64,000 nt of DNA from a bacterium (GTDB lineage Bacteria; Acidobacteriota; Thermoanaerobaculia; Multivoradales; J023). The position numbers and the translations under genes were made by a program. Location of the stretch: contig JAAELT010000332.1 in the NCBI GenBank assembly GCA_024226315.1, positions 21,295 through 85,294 of the forward strand. Reading direction: 5' to 3'. The notes below the pieces were generated by a model that worked only from the letters and a program-made list of their open reading frames with translations, was not told the origin of the DNA and did no database searches. Of this stretch, positions 1 to 7,675 are shown piece after piece; the first letter of the stretch is position 1; each line of letters starts with the position of its first letter.

Positions 1-420
1 CGGGATTGTCGACGGGCACGCGGTGGTCGGGTAGGAGGTGACCCATGAGCGGTAGTGCTCGATGATGACCTTCTTGTTGTTTTCGATGCCGCCGTTCTCG
101 TCCAGCGTCTTGATCTTGCCGCAGCTGCTGGCGAAGACGTTCATCTGGTCCTCTTCGGCGTGCAGGTCGACGCCGAAGTGCCAGTCGTGCTCGCCACCGG
201 CGCACTCCGCGTTGTAGGAGTCCATGCAGCGCGGGCCGTAGGTGTCGTTGACCAGGTCGGGATCGGTGGAGGTACAAGTGTAGGTGCCGGTGGGGATGGC
301 GTCGTAGCCGCACAGCGGCCAGGTTGGCGCCGGGTCGTAGCCATGGGCGCCAGCTGAGGAGGGCAGGAAGAGGATCGCGGCGGCCGCGGCGAAGACGAGA
401 TGGTACGTATGAAGTCTCAT
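1..420 (-). CDS. Secreted M23-like metallopeptidase, N-terminal part (runs off window)
   Basis: An open frame of 140 codons begins at the ATG complementary to 418-420 and continues past base 1 without a stop, so only the N-terminus is visible. Residues 1-26 form a signal peptide (basic start, Ala/Leu core, SAGA-H cleavage region). The mature part is Cys-rich. Around residues 80-88 it has WHFGVDLHA, which matches the first zinc-binding HxxxD motif of LytM/M23 peptidases, followed by a G-x-I strand typical of that fold. The second HxH motif would lie outside the window. Family assignment rests on this one motif and is moderate. Confidence 0.6.
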   Translation of the reverse strand, partial: MRLHTYHLVFAAAAAILFLPSSAGAHGYDPAPTWPLCGYDAIPTGTYTCTSTDPDLVNDTYGPRCMDSYNAECAGGEHDWHFGVDLHAEEDQMNVFASSCGKIKTLDENGGIENNKKVIIEHYRSWVTSYPTTACPSTIP

Positions 421-549
421 GACAGTCTCTTTTTCGGGAAGTTGGAATCGAAATCGAGTGATCGGTCAGCGGTCACTCAGGTAGTGCGAAAAGAGATAGG
501 ATTCCCCGCCATCGGATCCGGATCGGGACCGACTCCCCAGGAGAACTCG

Positions 550-822
550 ATGAGCGAACCCACGAACGTGCCCGTCGTCGGGAGCAGCACGGTCAATATC
601 CGCAACCTGTCGATCAAGTGCGGCAATTGCGACACCTACCAGACCCTCAGTCACTTCCACCGCCGTGACGAGGACTGGAACGTCTACACCTATGAGTGTG
701 AGAACGACGTCTGCGATTCGGCGGTGACCCGGACCTATCTCGAGGTGCCGGTCGATCTCGACGAGTTCGCCAATCGCGACCCCGACTGGCGTGGTGGCAG
801 GATCCACGCGGGCGCCGAATAG
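550..822 (+). CDS. Small Cys-rich (zinc-ribbon-like) protein of unknown function
   Basis: This is a 90-residue acidic protein starting at ATG 550, chosen because AGGAG lies 6 bases upstream; a longer in-frame ATG at 400 has no such site and would add low-complexity sequence. Residues 24-27 are CGNC, and further Cys residues occur near 50 and 55, giving a plausible four-Cys metal site. No catalytic motif is visible and there is no signal peptide, so it should be cytoplasmic. I do not recognise the family. It is divergent from the upstream M23-like gene. Confidence 0.6.
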   Translation: MSEPTNVPVVGSSTVNIRNLSIKCGNCDTYQTLSHFHRRDEDWNVYTYECENDVCDSAVTRTYLEVPVDLDEFANRDPDWRGGRIHAGAE

Positions 823-1014
823 CGGACCGTTCGCGCGTGGCGCCACTAGCGGATGTGTGCTAGCCTGCCGGGAGTCCGACAAGTGATTCGCGCGGGGTGC
901 TCCGGGCCGCCGTGTGCCGCTCCCGCCGGACGTTCCTGAACCAGATTCCGGCGGATCGGCGTTCCGCCGCCTCCCGCCGCATCGACAAACCGCTCAGCCC
1001 AGGAGAGGTTCGAG

Positions 1015-2079
1015 ATGGCGAACATCATCCATGTCGTCGGCACCGGTACGATCGGCGAGCCCCTGATCGGCCTGTTCACCGATTTCAAGCACCACCTCGA
1101 GATCGACGAGGTGACGTTTCACAAGCGCACGCCGCTCGAAAGCGATCGGGCCCGCATCAACCACCTGATCGCCCGCGGCGCCCGCCTGGCCACCGACGCC
1201 GACCGCCGGGCCGATTTCGAGACGCTCGGCCACACGGTCACCTACGGCGCCGAGCAGGCGCTCGAGCGCGCGACCGTGGTAATCGACTGCACGCCGGTCG
1301 GCAACAAGATGAAGGAGCAGTTCTACTCGTCGCTACCGGGGCCGAAGGGCTTCCTCGCCCAGGGCAGCGAGGAGGGTTTCGGCAAGCCCTATGCCCGCGG
1401 TGTCAACGACGAGGCGATGATCCCCGGCGAAGACCGGTTCGTGCAGATCGTGTCGTGCAACACACACAACATCACGACCCTGGTCAAGACACTCGCCGAG
1501 GAGAAGGACGGCGGCTACGCCATGGAACGCGGGACCTTCGTCTGCATGCGCCGGGCGAACGACATCACCCAGGCCGATTCCTTCATTCCGGCGCCCAACG
1601 TCGGCAAGCACGACAGCGCGGAATTCGGCACCCACCACGCCAAGGACGCCCATCGGGTGTTCGAGACGCTCGACATGGATCTCGACCTTTTCTCCAGCGC
1701 CGTCAAGCTGAACACCCAGTACATGCACTCGATCTGGTTCACCATGCAGATGAACCGCGACGTGACTATCGAGGAGATCGAGCGGCGCCTGAAGTCGAAT
1801 CTGCTGGTGGCGACCACCTCGAAGCGCCAGTCCAACCTGATCTTCAGCTTCGGCCGCGATCATGGCTACTGCGGCCGGATCCTGTCGCAGACGGTGGTGT
1901 CGTTGCCGACCCTGATGGTGCGGCACGGCCGCGAGGTCTACGGCTTCTGCTTCACGCCGCAGGACGGCAACTCCCTGCTGTCGTCGGTGGCCGCCGCGCT
2001 GTGGTTGATCGATCCGGACGCTGAGAGCATGAGCAGGCGGCTGACGCCGATGCGGCGCTGGCTCTACGCCGAGATCTAG
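1015..2079 (+). CDS. Type II (archaeal-type) glyceraldehyde-3-phosphate dehydrogenase-like protein
   Basis: The 354-residue protein opens with a Rossmann nucleotide-binding loop (GTGTIG, residues 9-14). At residues 147-152 it has SCNTHN, which corresponds to the catalytic-Cys segment SCNTT of type II GAPDH, so Cys148 would be the nucleophile. A TPVGNK segment near 93 and a paired-His stretch near 206 also fit that family rather than bacterial GapA. An AGGAG lies just before ATG 1015. The reaction would be NAD(P)-dependent oxidation of an aldehyde phosphate in the cytoplasm; the exact substrate is not certain. RNA methyltransferase and oxidoreductase genes follow closely. Confidence 0.6.
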   Translation: MANIIHVVGTGTIGEPLIGLFTDFKHHLEIDEVTFHKRTPLESDRARINHLIARGARLATDADRRADFETLGHTVTYGAEQALERATVVIDCTPVGNKMKEQFYSSLPGPKGFLAQGSEEGFGKPYARGVNDEAMIPGEDRFVQIVSCNTHNITTLVKTLAEEKDGGYAMERGTFVCMRRANDITQADSFIPAPNVGKHDSAEFGTHHAKDAHRVFETLDMDLDLFSSAVKLNTQYMHSIWFTMQMNRDVTIEEIERRLKSNLLVATTSKRQSNLIFSFGRDHGYCGRILSQTVVSLPTLMVRHGREVYGFCFTPQDGNSLLSSVAAALWLIDPDAESMSRRLTPMRRWLYAEI

Positions 2080-2086
2080 GAACCAA

Positions 2087-3334
2087 GTGAAGCGTCCGCT
2101 CCGTCCCGGTTCGGGGAAGGGCTTCGCCGAGCGACTTGCCGAGCTCGACGAAATCGAGGTCCGCGTCGAGAAGCTGATCGAGGGCGGCGACGGATTCGCG
2201 CGGTTCGAGGGCATTCCGATCTTCGTGCCGCGCTCGGCCCCCGGGGACCGGCTGCGGGTGTGCCTGTCCGAGCACCGGCCCGGTTACGGCCGGGCCGAGA
2301 TCGTCGAGATCCTGTCGCCGGGCGATGGCCGGCGCGACCCCCGGTGCCCCTATTTCGAGCGTTGCGGCGGCTGCGATCTACAGCACCTCGACTACGAGAC
2401 ACAGCTGCGCGCCAAGGTGATAGCGACGCGCGAAACCCTGCTGCGGATCGGCCGTATCGAGACGCCGCCGAAGGTGACCGTGGTACCGGGCAAGCCCTGG
2501 GGTTACCGGCTGCGGACCCAGCTCCATCTGGGCGAAGGCATTCGTGGCCTGGAGGCGGGGTACTTTGCCCGCGGCAGTCACGAGCTGGTGGCGGTGGAAA
2601 GCTGCCCGGTGTTGGTGCCGGAGCTCGAAGGCGCCCTGGACGGCTTGCCGGGCTTGCTGGGCGAGGTCGCCCACAAGCGGATCGACCTGACCGCCGGCGA
2701 CGGCGACAGCTGGACGGTCTCGCCGCCGGTCGAAGGTCTGCCTCAGGGCGAGGTCAAGGCCCGCGTCGGTGACTTCGTCTACGCCTACGACGCACGCTGT
2801 TTCTTCCAGGCCCACCGGCAGTTGATTCCGGCCCTGGTGGAGCACGCGGTCGGCCCGCCGGATGGCGAGGACGGCGAGGCGGACAAAGACGGCGGCACGG
2901 CGTACGACCTGTTCGCCGGCGTCGGTCTGTTCAGCCTGCCGCTGGCCCGGCGCTACGAGCGCGTCGTGGCGGTCGAGGGCGACCGCGTGGCGAGCCGCTA
3001 CGCGCGCCGCAACGCCCGCGCCAATCAGCTCGCGGGCGTCGAGGTCGAGCGCCGGGCGGTGGACTCCTGGATCAGCCGGCTGCCGCCGAAAGCGGCCCAC
3101 GTGGTGGTCGATCCACCTCGTCTCGGCCTCATCCACAATGTACGCAAGACGCTGCTGGTGCGGCGTCCGCGACGCCTGACCTACGTCTCCTGCCATCCCG
3201 CGACCCTGGCCCGCGACCTCGGTCAGCTGCGCTCGGGCTTCCGGATCGAGAGCCTGACGCTGCTCGACATGTTCCCGCAGACCGGGCACATGGAGGTCGT
3301 CGCCCAGCTGGTCGACCGAGAAGCGCGGACGTGA
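2087..3334 (+). CDS. RlmD/TrmA-type RNA (uracil-5-)-methyltransferase
   Basis: This 415-residue protein would transfer methyl from SAM to C5 of a uridine in rRNA or tRNA. Residues 20-78 look like a TRAM RNA-binding domain. A [4Fe-4S] cluster motif follows (C87, C93-GG-C96, then QH), with a fourth Cys near 177. The SAM-binding stretch YDLFAGVGLF lies near 268, DPPR near 342, and the catalytic Cys in YVSCHP near 365. GTG 2087 is used; it lies 7 bases after the previous stop. The stop overlaps the next gene by GTGA, implying co-translation. Which uridine is modified cannot be told from sequence. Confidence 0.85.
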   Translation: MKRPLRPGSGKGFAERLAELDEIEVRVEKLIEGGDGFARFEGIPIFVPRSAPGDRLRVCLSEHRPGYGRAEIVEILSPGDGRRDPRCPYFERCGGCDLQHLDYETQLRAKVIATRETLLRIGRIETPPKVTVVPGKPWGYRLRTQLHLGEGIRGLEAGYFARGSHELVAVESCPVLVPELEGALDGLPGLLGEVAHKRIDLTAGDGDSWTVSPPVEGLPQGEVKARVGDFVYAYDARCFFQAHRQLIPALVEHAVGPPDGEDGEADKDGGTAYDLFAGVGLFSLPLARRYERVVAVEGDRVASRYARRNARANQLAGVEVERRAVDSWISRLPPKAAHVVVDPPRLGLIHNVRKTLLVRRPRRLTYVSCHPATLARDLGQLRSGFRIESLTLLDMFPQTGHMEVVAQLVDREART

Positions 3335-4254
3335 GCGGATCGGACGGCGAACGGCCGTGGCCGCTCGTCATCGTCGGCGGCGGTCCGGCGGGAATGAGCG
3401 CGGCGCTGGTGGCGAGCCAGAACCGCGTCGAGGTACTGGTGCTCGAGCGCACGGCCGGCCTCGGTGGGCAGGTGCGGTGGGCCGACGCCCCGGTGCCGGA
3501 TCTGTTGGGCGGCAGCGCCGGTGACGGTGCCGAGCTGGCCGAGCGATTCTCGGCCCATCTGCTCGGCACGCGGGCCCGGATCCGCGCCGGCGTCGGTGTG
3601 CGCGCCGTCATGGCGGACGAGCGCCCGTTGCGGTTGGTGCTCGACACCCGGGAGGAGCTGTCCGCGCGCCGGGTACTGCTCGCCACCGGCCTCGATCATC
3701 GCCGGCTCGAGGTTCGTGGTGAGCATCTGGCCAACGCCGAGGAAGATCCCCGCAAGACCCTCGGCTCGCTCCGCGGCAAGTCTGTGATTGTGGTCGGCGG
3801 CGGCGACGAGGGGGCGTCCTTGGCGCGCGACCTGGCAGACGCCGATGCCACGGTCACCATGCTGGTACGCGACAAGCTGCGCGCGCGCCCGGCTTTCGGC
3901 GATCCTGCCCGCGGCCACCCTGCCGTCGAGATCCGCGAGGGCGCGGTGGTGAGCGAGATCCAGGGGGGTGACGCGCTCGAAGCCGTGGTGCTCACCACCG
4001 GCGAGCGGATTCGGGCGCATTTTTGCTTCGTCCGCATCGGTGCCGAGCCGGCCCTGCCCGAGATCCAGCCGCCGCTCGAGCGGCTCGATGACGGGCGCGT
4101 GCGGGTCGACGAGGCGCTGCGCACCTCGTGCCGCCGGATTTTCGCGGCCGGCGATTTGGTGCGGTCACCGAATGAGCGTTACATCGCCGTGGCCCTGGCC
4201 GACGGCGCGATGGTGGCGAGGAAGGTCGAGGAGGATCTGAGTGCCGGAGCCTAG
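3331..4254 (+). CDS. FAD-dependent pyridine-nucleotide oxidoreductase, thioredoxin-reductase fold without CxxC
   Basis: The 307-residue protein carries an N-terminal FAD loop (VGGGPAGMSAA, residues 13-23), a second dinucleotide loop near residue 153 (VVGGGDEGASLA) and a C-terminal FAD-contact motif ending in AAGDL near 273. The order is that of the thioredoxin reductase / ferredoxin-NADP reductase family. The redox-active CxxC of true thioredoxin reductase is absent; the few Cys are isolated. A ferredoxin-NADP+ reductase-like role is therefore more likely, but the partner is unknown. The GTG start overlaps the upstream stop and its own end overlaps the next gene by 14 bases. Confidence 0.75.
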   Translation: MSGSDGERPWPLVIVGGGPAGMSAALVASQNRVEVLVLERTAGLGGQVRWADAPVPDLLGGSAGDGAELAERFSAHLLGTRARIRAGVGVRAVMADERPLRLVLDTREELSARRVLLATGLDHRRLEVRGEHLANAEEDPRKTLGSLRGKSVIVVGGGDEGASLARDLADADATVTMLVRDKLRARPAFGDPARGHPAVEIREGAVVSEIQGGDALEAVVLTTGERIRAHFCFVRIGAEPALPEIQPPLERLDDGRVRVDEALRTSCRRIFAAGDLVRSPNERYIAVALADGAMVARKVEEDLSAGA

Positions 4255-4927
4255 GAAGAGCTACAAGTACTTCGACCTGGTGATGGCGGCGTTCGTCACC
4301 ATCCTGCTGTGCTCCAACCTGATCGGCGTGCCGAAGGTGTCGACGGTGTTCGGCTACACCTACGGGGCGGGCATCTTGTTCTTTCCCATCAGTTACGTCT
4401 TCGGTGACATCCTCACCGAAGTCTACGGCTACTCGCGCTCCAGGAAGGTGATCTGGGCTGGCTTTGCCGCCCTCTTCTTCGCTTCCGTCATGAGTTGGGT
4501 GATCGTCGCCCTGCCGCCGGCCCCCGGCTGGACGCAGCAGGAGAACGTCGAGGCGATCTTCGGCCAGACACCTCGCATCGCCTGCGCATCGTTCATCGCC
4601 TACTGGTGCGGCGAGTTCTCGAACTCCTACGTGCTCGCCAAGATGAAGATCTGGACCGCCGGCCGCCACCTGTGGATGCGCACCATCGGCTCGACCATCG
4701 TCGGCGAGGGTGTCGACTCGCTGATCTTCTACCCGCTGGCCTTCGTCGGCGTGTGGACGAACGAGCTGGTGGTGCAGGTGATGATCGCCAACTACCTGAT
4801 CAAGACCGGGCTCGAGACGGTGCTCACGCCCGTAACCTACAAGGTCGTCGGTTTCCTCAAGCGCGCCGAGCAGGAGGACTACTACGATCGCGACACCAAC
4901 TTCTCGCCTTTCCACGTCGAGGTCTGA
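4241..4927 (+). CDS. Queuosine precursor transporter, YhhQ family
   Basis: The 228-residue inner-membrane protein has about six hydrophobic helices and the family signature seen in YhhQ/COG1738: SNLIGVPK near 26, FPISYVFGDILTEVYGY near 48 and a C-terminal helix with NYLIKTGLE. YhhQ proteins import preQ0/preQ1 queuosine precursors. The assignment is supported by neighbours: the next gene carries a QueD-like domain and folE is close by. The GTG start lies inside the end of the upstream oxidoreductase gene. Three bases separate its stop from the next start. Confidence 0.85.
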   Translation: MPEPRKSYKYFDLVMAAFVTILLCSNLIGVPKVSTVFGYTYGAGILFFPISYVFGDILTEVYGYSRSRKVIWAGFAALFFASVMSWVIVALPPAPGWTQQENVEAIFGQTPRIACASFIAYWCGEFSNSYVLAKMKIWTAGRHLWMRTIGSTIVGEGVDSLIFYPLAFVGVWTNELVVQVMIANYLIKTGLETVLTPVTYKVVGFLKRAEQEDYYDRDTNFSPFHVEV

Positions 4928-4930
4928 GAC

Positions 4931-6022
4931 TTGAGCCAGAACGAGTTCCGCGAGATCGAGCACAAGTTCATCGTTGGCGACGACTTCGACCTGGAGGACT
5001 TCCGTGCCCGGGTCCGCGCATTCGATCCGGAGCGCACCATCGCCCAGGAAGTGCGCGACGTCTACTACCTGACCAGGGGCCGTCCGGGTTTCATCTATCG
5101 CCACCGCTTCGACCGCGAGCTGCAACACTTGTCCGTCAAGTCCCTGGAACGTGACTCCGAGGTGCGCCTCGAGGTCAACCTCGATCTGGGACAGCACCGG
5201 GGCGATCAGCAGGAGACGGTCGAGGCTTTTCTCGACTCTCTCGACGTCGTCTGGCGAGGGGTGATCCACAAGGACATCGAGGTCTACTACTTCCCCGATT
5301 GCGAGATCGTCCTCTACGGTGCCCGCGTCGGCGAGAGCTCTGTGCGCTGTATCGAGTTCGAGGCGCGCCGTAAGCCGTCGGTGGACGACGCGATCGAGAT
5401 CCTGCGCCGGTACGAGGAGCTCATGGGCTTCGGTGGCCGGCGCCGTACGAAGAAGTCACTGGTGGAGATCCTCTTCCCGTCGGTGGTTGCCGGCTTATCG
5501 AGACCGGAGGAGACGATGAACCGCCAAGCGACATTCACCGTCCTGCTCGCCAAGCAGGACTTCAAGTTCTCCTGCGCCCACCTCCTGCTCTTCGACGCCG
5601 AGACCGCCGAGCTGCTGCACGGGCACAACTACCAGGTGGCGGTCGAAGTAGGCGGCCGGGCGCTCGACGAGGAAGGGCTGCTGGTGGACTTCCGCCGGGT
5701 CAAGACGCAGATCCGCGACCTCTGCGCTGAGCTCGACAGCCGTACTCTGGTACCGGCGCGTAGCCGCCATCTGACCGTCGAACGCCGCGACGGCGGCGTC
5801 GACATCACCTTCCGCGACCGCTCCTACCGGTTCCCGGAGAGCGATCTGCTGCTGCTGGAGCGCCGCAACACCTCGATCGAGGTGCTGGCGAAGATGGTCT
5901 GGGAACGGCTCGCCGAGGTGCTCGAGGTGCCTCGCGCCACCGAGCTCGGCGTCAGCGTCTCCCAGACCACGGGTCAGGAGTGCTGGTATCGGGCGCCGTT
6001 GGTCACGCGACCCGGCCCTTGA
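4931..6022 (+). CDS. CYTH-domain protein fused to QueD/6-pyruvoyl-tetrahydropterin synthase domain
   Basis: One 363-residue frame, starting at TTG 4931, holds two unrelated domains. Residues 1-190 carry the CYTH/triphosphate-tunnel signature EIEHK (the ExExK motif) with alternating acidic and basic strands. Residues 196-363 resemble 6-carboxytetrahydropterin synthase: a Cys-Ala-His metal site near 217, HGHNY near 236 and LVDFRRVK near 255. QueD makes carboxytetrahydropterin from dihydroneopterin triphosphate, an early queuosine step. An internal ATG at 5516 (residue 196) is preceded by GGAGGA, so the QueD part may also be made as a separate protein. The CYTH substrate, probably a polyphosphate, is inferred only. 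Confidence 0.75.
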   Translation: MSQNEFREIEHKFIVGDDFDLEDFRARVRAFDPERTIAQEVRDVYYLTRGRPGFIYRHRFDRELQHLSVKSLERDSEVRLEVNLDLGQHRGDQQETVEAFLDSLDVVWRGVIHKDIEVYYFPDCEIVLYGARVGESSVRCIEFEARRKPSVDDAIEILRRYEELMGFGGRRRTKKSLVEILFPSVVAGLSRPEETMNRQATFTVLLAKQDFKFSCAHLLLFDAETAELLHGHNYQVAVEVGGRALDEEGLLVDFRRVKTQIRDLCAELDSRTLVPARSRHLTVERRDGGVDITFRDRSYRFPESDLLLLERRNTSIEVLAKMVWERLAEVLEVPRATELGVSVSQTTGQECWYRAPLVTRPGP

Positions 6023-6233
6023 TCTCCTGCGCGACCTCCCCGGGCTCGGGGAAGCGGCCGTTGGCCTTCTTGGAGTAGATGAGCTCGCCGTCGAGGGTGA
6101 CCTCGAAGTCGCCGTTCCTGCCCTTGACCAGGGTGGGACGGATTTCGAACTGCTCTTCGATCTCTTCCGCCAGACCGGCGGCTCGTGGCTTGTAGTTTCA
6201 AACCACGCAATATTCGATCTGCATGCTGGGCAT
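6003..6233 (-). CDS. SelW/Rdx-like selenoprotein with in-frame UGA (CxxU)
   Basis: Reading from ATG 6233 (GGAGG 8 bases upstream), the frame is closed at codon 12 by TGA (6200-6198) but continues coherently to a TGA at 6005-6003. If the first TGA is selenocysteine, the 76-residue product has C9-V-V-U12 followed by NYKPRAAGLAEEI, which is the thioredoxin-like SelW/Rdx pattern in which Cys homologues have CxxC. The remainder (VTLDGELIYSKK, GRFPEPGEV) also fits SelW. The protein would be a small cytoplasmic thiol oxidoreductase. A frameshift-free ordinary pseudogene with a single stop is the alternative, but the stop falls exactly on the redox residue. Confidence 0.8.
6167..6200 (-). promoter_or_regulatory. 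Candidate bacterial SECIS element
   Basis: On the minus strand, 16 bases after the UGA codon lies CCGCC-GGTCT-GGCGG (6181-6167), a 5-bp GC stem with a GGUCU apical loop. The loop sequence and its distance from the UGA resemble the E. coli fdhF SECIS that recruits SelB. The lower stem is weak, so this is a candidate rather than a proven element. Confidence 0.65.
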
Positions 6234-6339
6234 GGTGCTTGACCTCCGGTGCTGTTGCGTCAGGGTGTGGCGTCGCGGCTCTCGAACACCGCCGCTTGAT
6301 TCTAAGGTAAGATTCGGCTGCTGAGGAAGCCACGCGGGC

Positions 6340-7038
6340 ATGGAGTCCGAATCGGTGTTCCCCGGCCGCCAAGGCTCGATGACCACCGGACCGATCCGCA
6401 CGCTCACCAACGAGACTCCCTGCGTGGCGGTCGACCCGCCGCCCGACGCCGAGATCGAGGGCTACGAAGCCGACGAGCAGGCCTGCCTGCATCGTATCGC
6501 GGGGCACGTGCGTGGCATTCTCCACGAGCTCGATCTCGATCTGGACGACCCGAACCTCGTCGACACCGATATGCGGGTTGCCAAGATGTACGCCGAGATG
6601 TTCCACGGTCTGAAGGAAGGCAACGAGCCGAGGGTGACGACCTTCCCCAACGACGAGACCTACTCGGGCATGGTGATGGAGACGCACATCCCGTTCTACT
6701 CCATGTGCTCCCACCACCTGGTGCCGTTCTACGGTCATGCCCACATGGCCTACGTGCCCAACGACTGCATTGTCGGCCTGTCCAAGCTGCCCCGGATCCT
6801 CGAGTTCTACGCCAAGCGTCCACAGCTCCAGGAGCGCCTCACCGAGCAGGTGGTGACCTTCCTGGTGGAGAAGTTGAAGCCCCAGGGCGCGATGGTGGTG
6901 ATCGAAGCGCGCCACCTGTGCGTCGAGATGCGCGGCGTCAAGAAGCCCGGGGCGCTTACCGTCACGTCCGCCATCCGCGGCATCTTCAAGGAGAGAGCGA
7001 TCCGTGAGGAGTTTCTCGATTTACTGCGTAAGCATTAG
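6340..7038 (+). CDS. folE: GTP cyclohydrolase I
   Basis: The 232-residue protein contains the family's zinc site: Cys123 and His126 in SMCSHHLVPFYG and Cys194 in RHLCVEMRG. GTP cyclohydrolase I converts GTP to 7,8-dihydroneopterin triphosphate, the shared precursor of folate and, via QueD, of queuosine; both fit the upstream QueD fusion and transporter. An alternative start at ATG 6379 would remove a non-conserved N-terminus of 13 residues. The gene is divergent from the SelW-like gene, with about 105 bases between them for both promoters. Confidence 0.93.
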   Translation: MESESVFPGRQGSMTTGPIRTLTNETPCVAVDPPPDAEIEGYEADEQACLHRIAGHVRGILHELDLDLDDPNLVDTDMRVAKMYAEMFHGLKEGNEPRVTTFPNDETYSGMVMETHIPFYSMCSHHLVPFYGHAHMAYVPNDCIVGLSKLPRILEFYAKRPQLQERLTEQVVTFLVEKLKPQGAMVVIEARHLCVEMRGVKKPGALTVTSAIRGIFKERAIREEFLDLLRKH

Positions 7039-7057
7039 AGACCGTGTAGGCACTGAG

Positions 7058-7663
7058 ATGAGCCGGCGGACGCTGGCCGCCGCTGTCGTGGTCGCGGTGC
7101 TGGCCCTGGCGCTGGCCGCGCCGGCCGCCGCGCTCAAGAAACCGATCGACGCCGAGGAGCTGTTCAATCCGCTGCTGGGCGTCGACTACTCGCACTGGCT
7201 GGTGGGGCCGATCTACCAGATGGCCTCCGAGCAGGAGGTCGGGCAGTTTCTGCGCCTGACCAGTGACGAGGAGGCGGCGAGCTTCATCGAGGCCTTCTGG
7301 AAACGCCAGAACGAGGGCGCCGAGCTGTTCAAGAAGACGCCGCAGCAGATCTTCGAGCAGCGCGCCGAGAAGGCCGACAGCCGTTACAGTCGCGGCACAT
7401 TTCCCGGCCGCCTGACCGACCGCGGCACCATCTACGTGTTGTTCGGCGAGCCCGAGGACACGGTCTTCGAATCTTCGGAGTACCTCGACGGCGTGCCGGT
7501 CGAGACCTGGGAGTACGGCAAGGACTCGGGCAAGGGTCTCACCGGTGAGAAGCCCAAGAAGAAATACCGGTTCCTGCAGCTCGAGAACGAGACCGTCTTC
7601 TACAACAACCGCGCCAGCGAGATGGAAGCGAAGAAGCGGCAGCGCAAGCGCATCCGTTTCTAA
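7058..7663 (+). CDS. Secreted GWxTD-domain protein
   Basis: From ATG 7058 the 201-residue protein has a signal peptide (SRRTLAAAVVVAVLALALA, then APAAA). Its body matches the GWxTD domain seen in Acidobacteria and relatives: a WL..PIYQMAS segment near 33, LTSDEEAASFIEAFWKRQ near 56, and the strand DRGTIYVLFGEPED near 108. The tail is strongly basic (KKRQRKRIRF). The function of this family is not known; it should be periplasmic or extracytoplasmic. It lies 19 bases after folE and 12 bases before the FabH-like gene. Confidence 0.75.
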   Translation: MSRRTLAAAVVVAVLALALAAPAAALKKPIDAEELFNPLLGVDYSHWLVGPIYQMASEQEVGQFLRLTSDEEAASFIEAFWKRQNEGAELFKKTPQQIFEQRAEKADSRYSRGTFPGRLTDRGTIYVLFGEPEDTVFESSEYLDGVPVETWEYGKDSGKGLTGEKPKKKYRFLQLENETVFYNNRASEMEAKKRQRKRIRF

Positions 7664-7675
7664 CGCAACTCGGGT

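Noticed and set aside
897..2024. Long open frame of 375 codons overlapping the GAPDH-like gene
   Set aside because: It is Arg/Pro/Gly-rich antisense-phase translation typical of GC-rich shadows and lacks a ribosome site.
6198..6410. 70-codon minus-strand gene ending at 6198
   Set aside because: Its stop is the UGA of the SelW-like gene, and codons before 6233 are antisense to folE.
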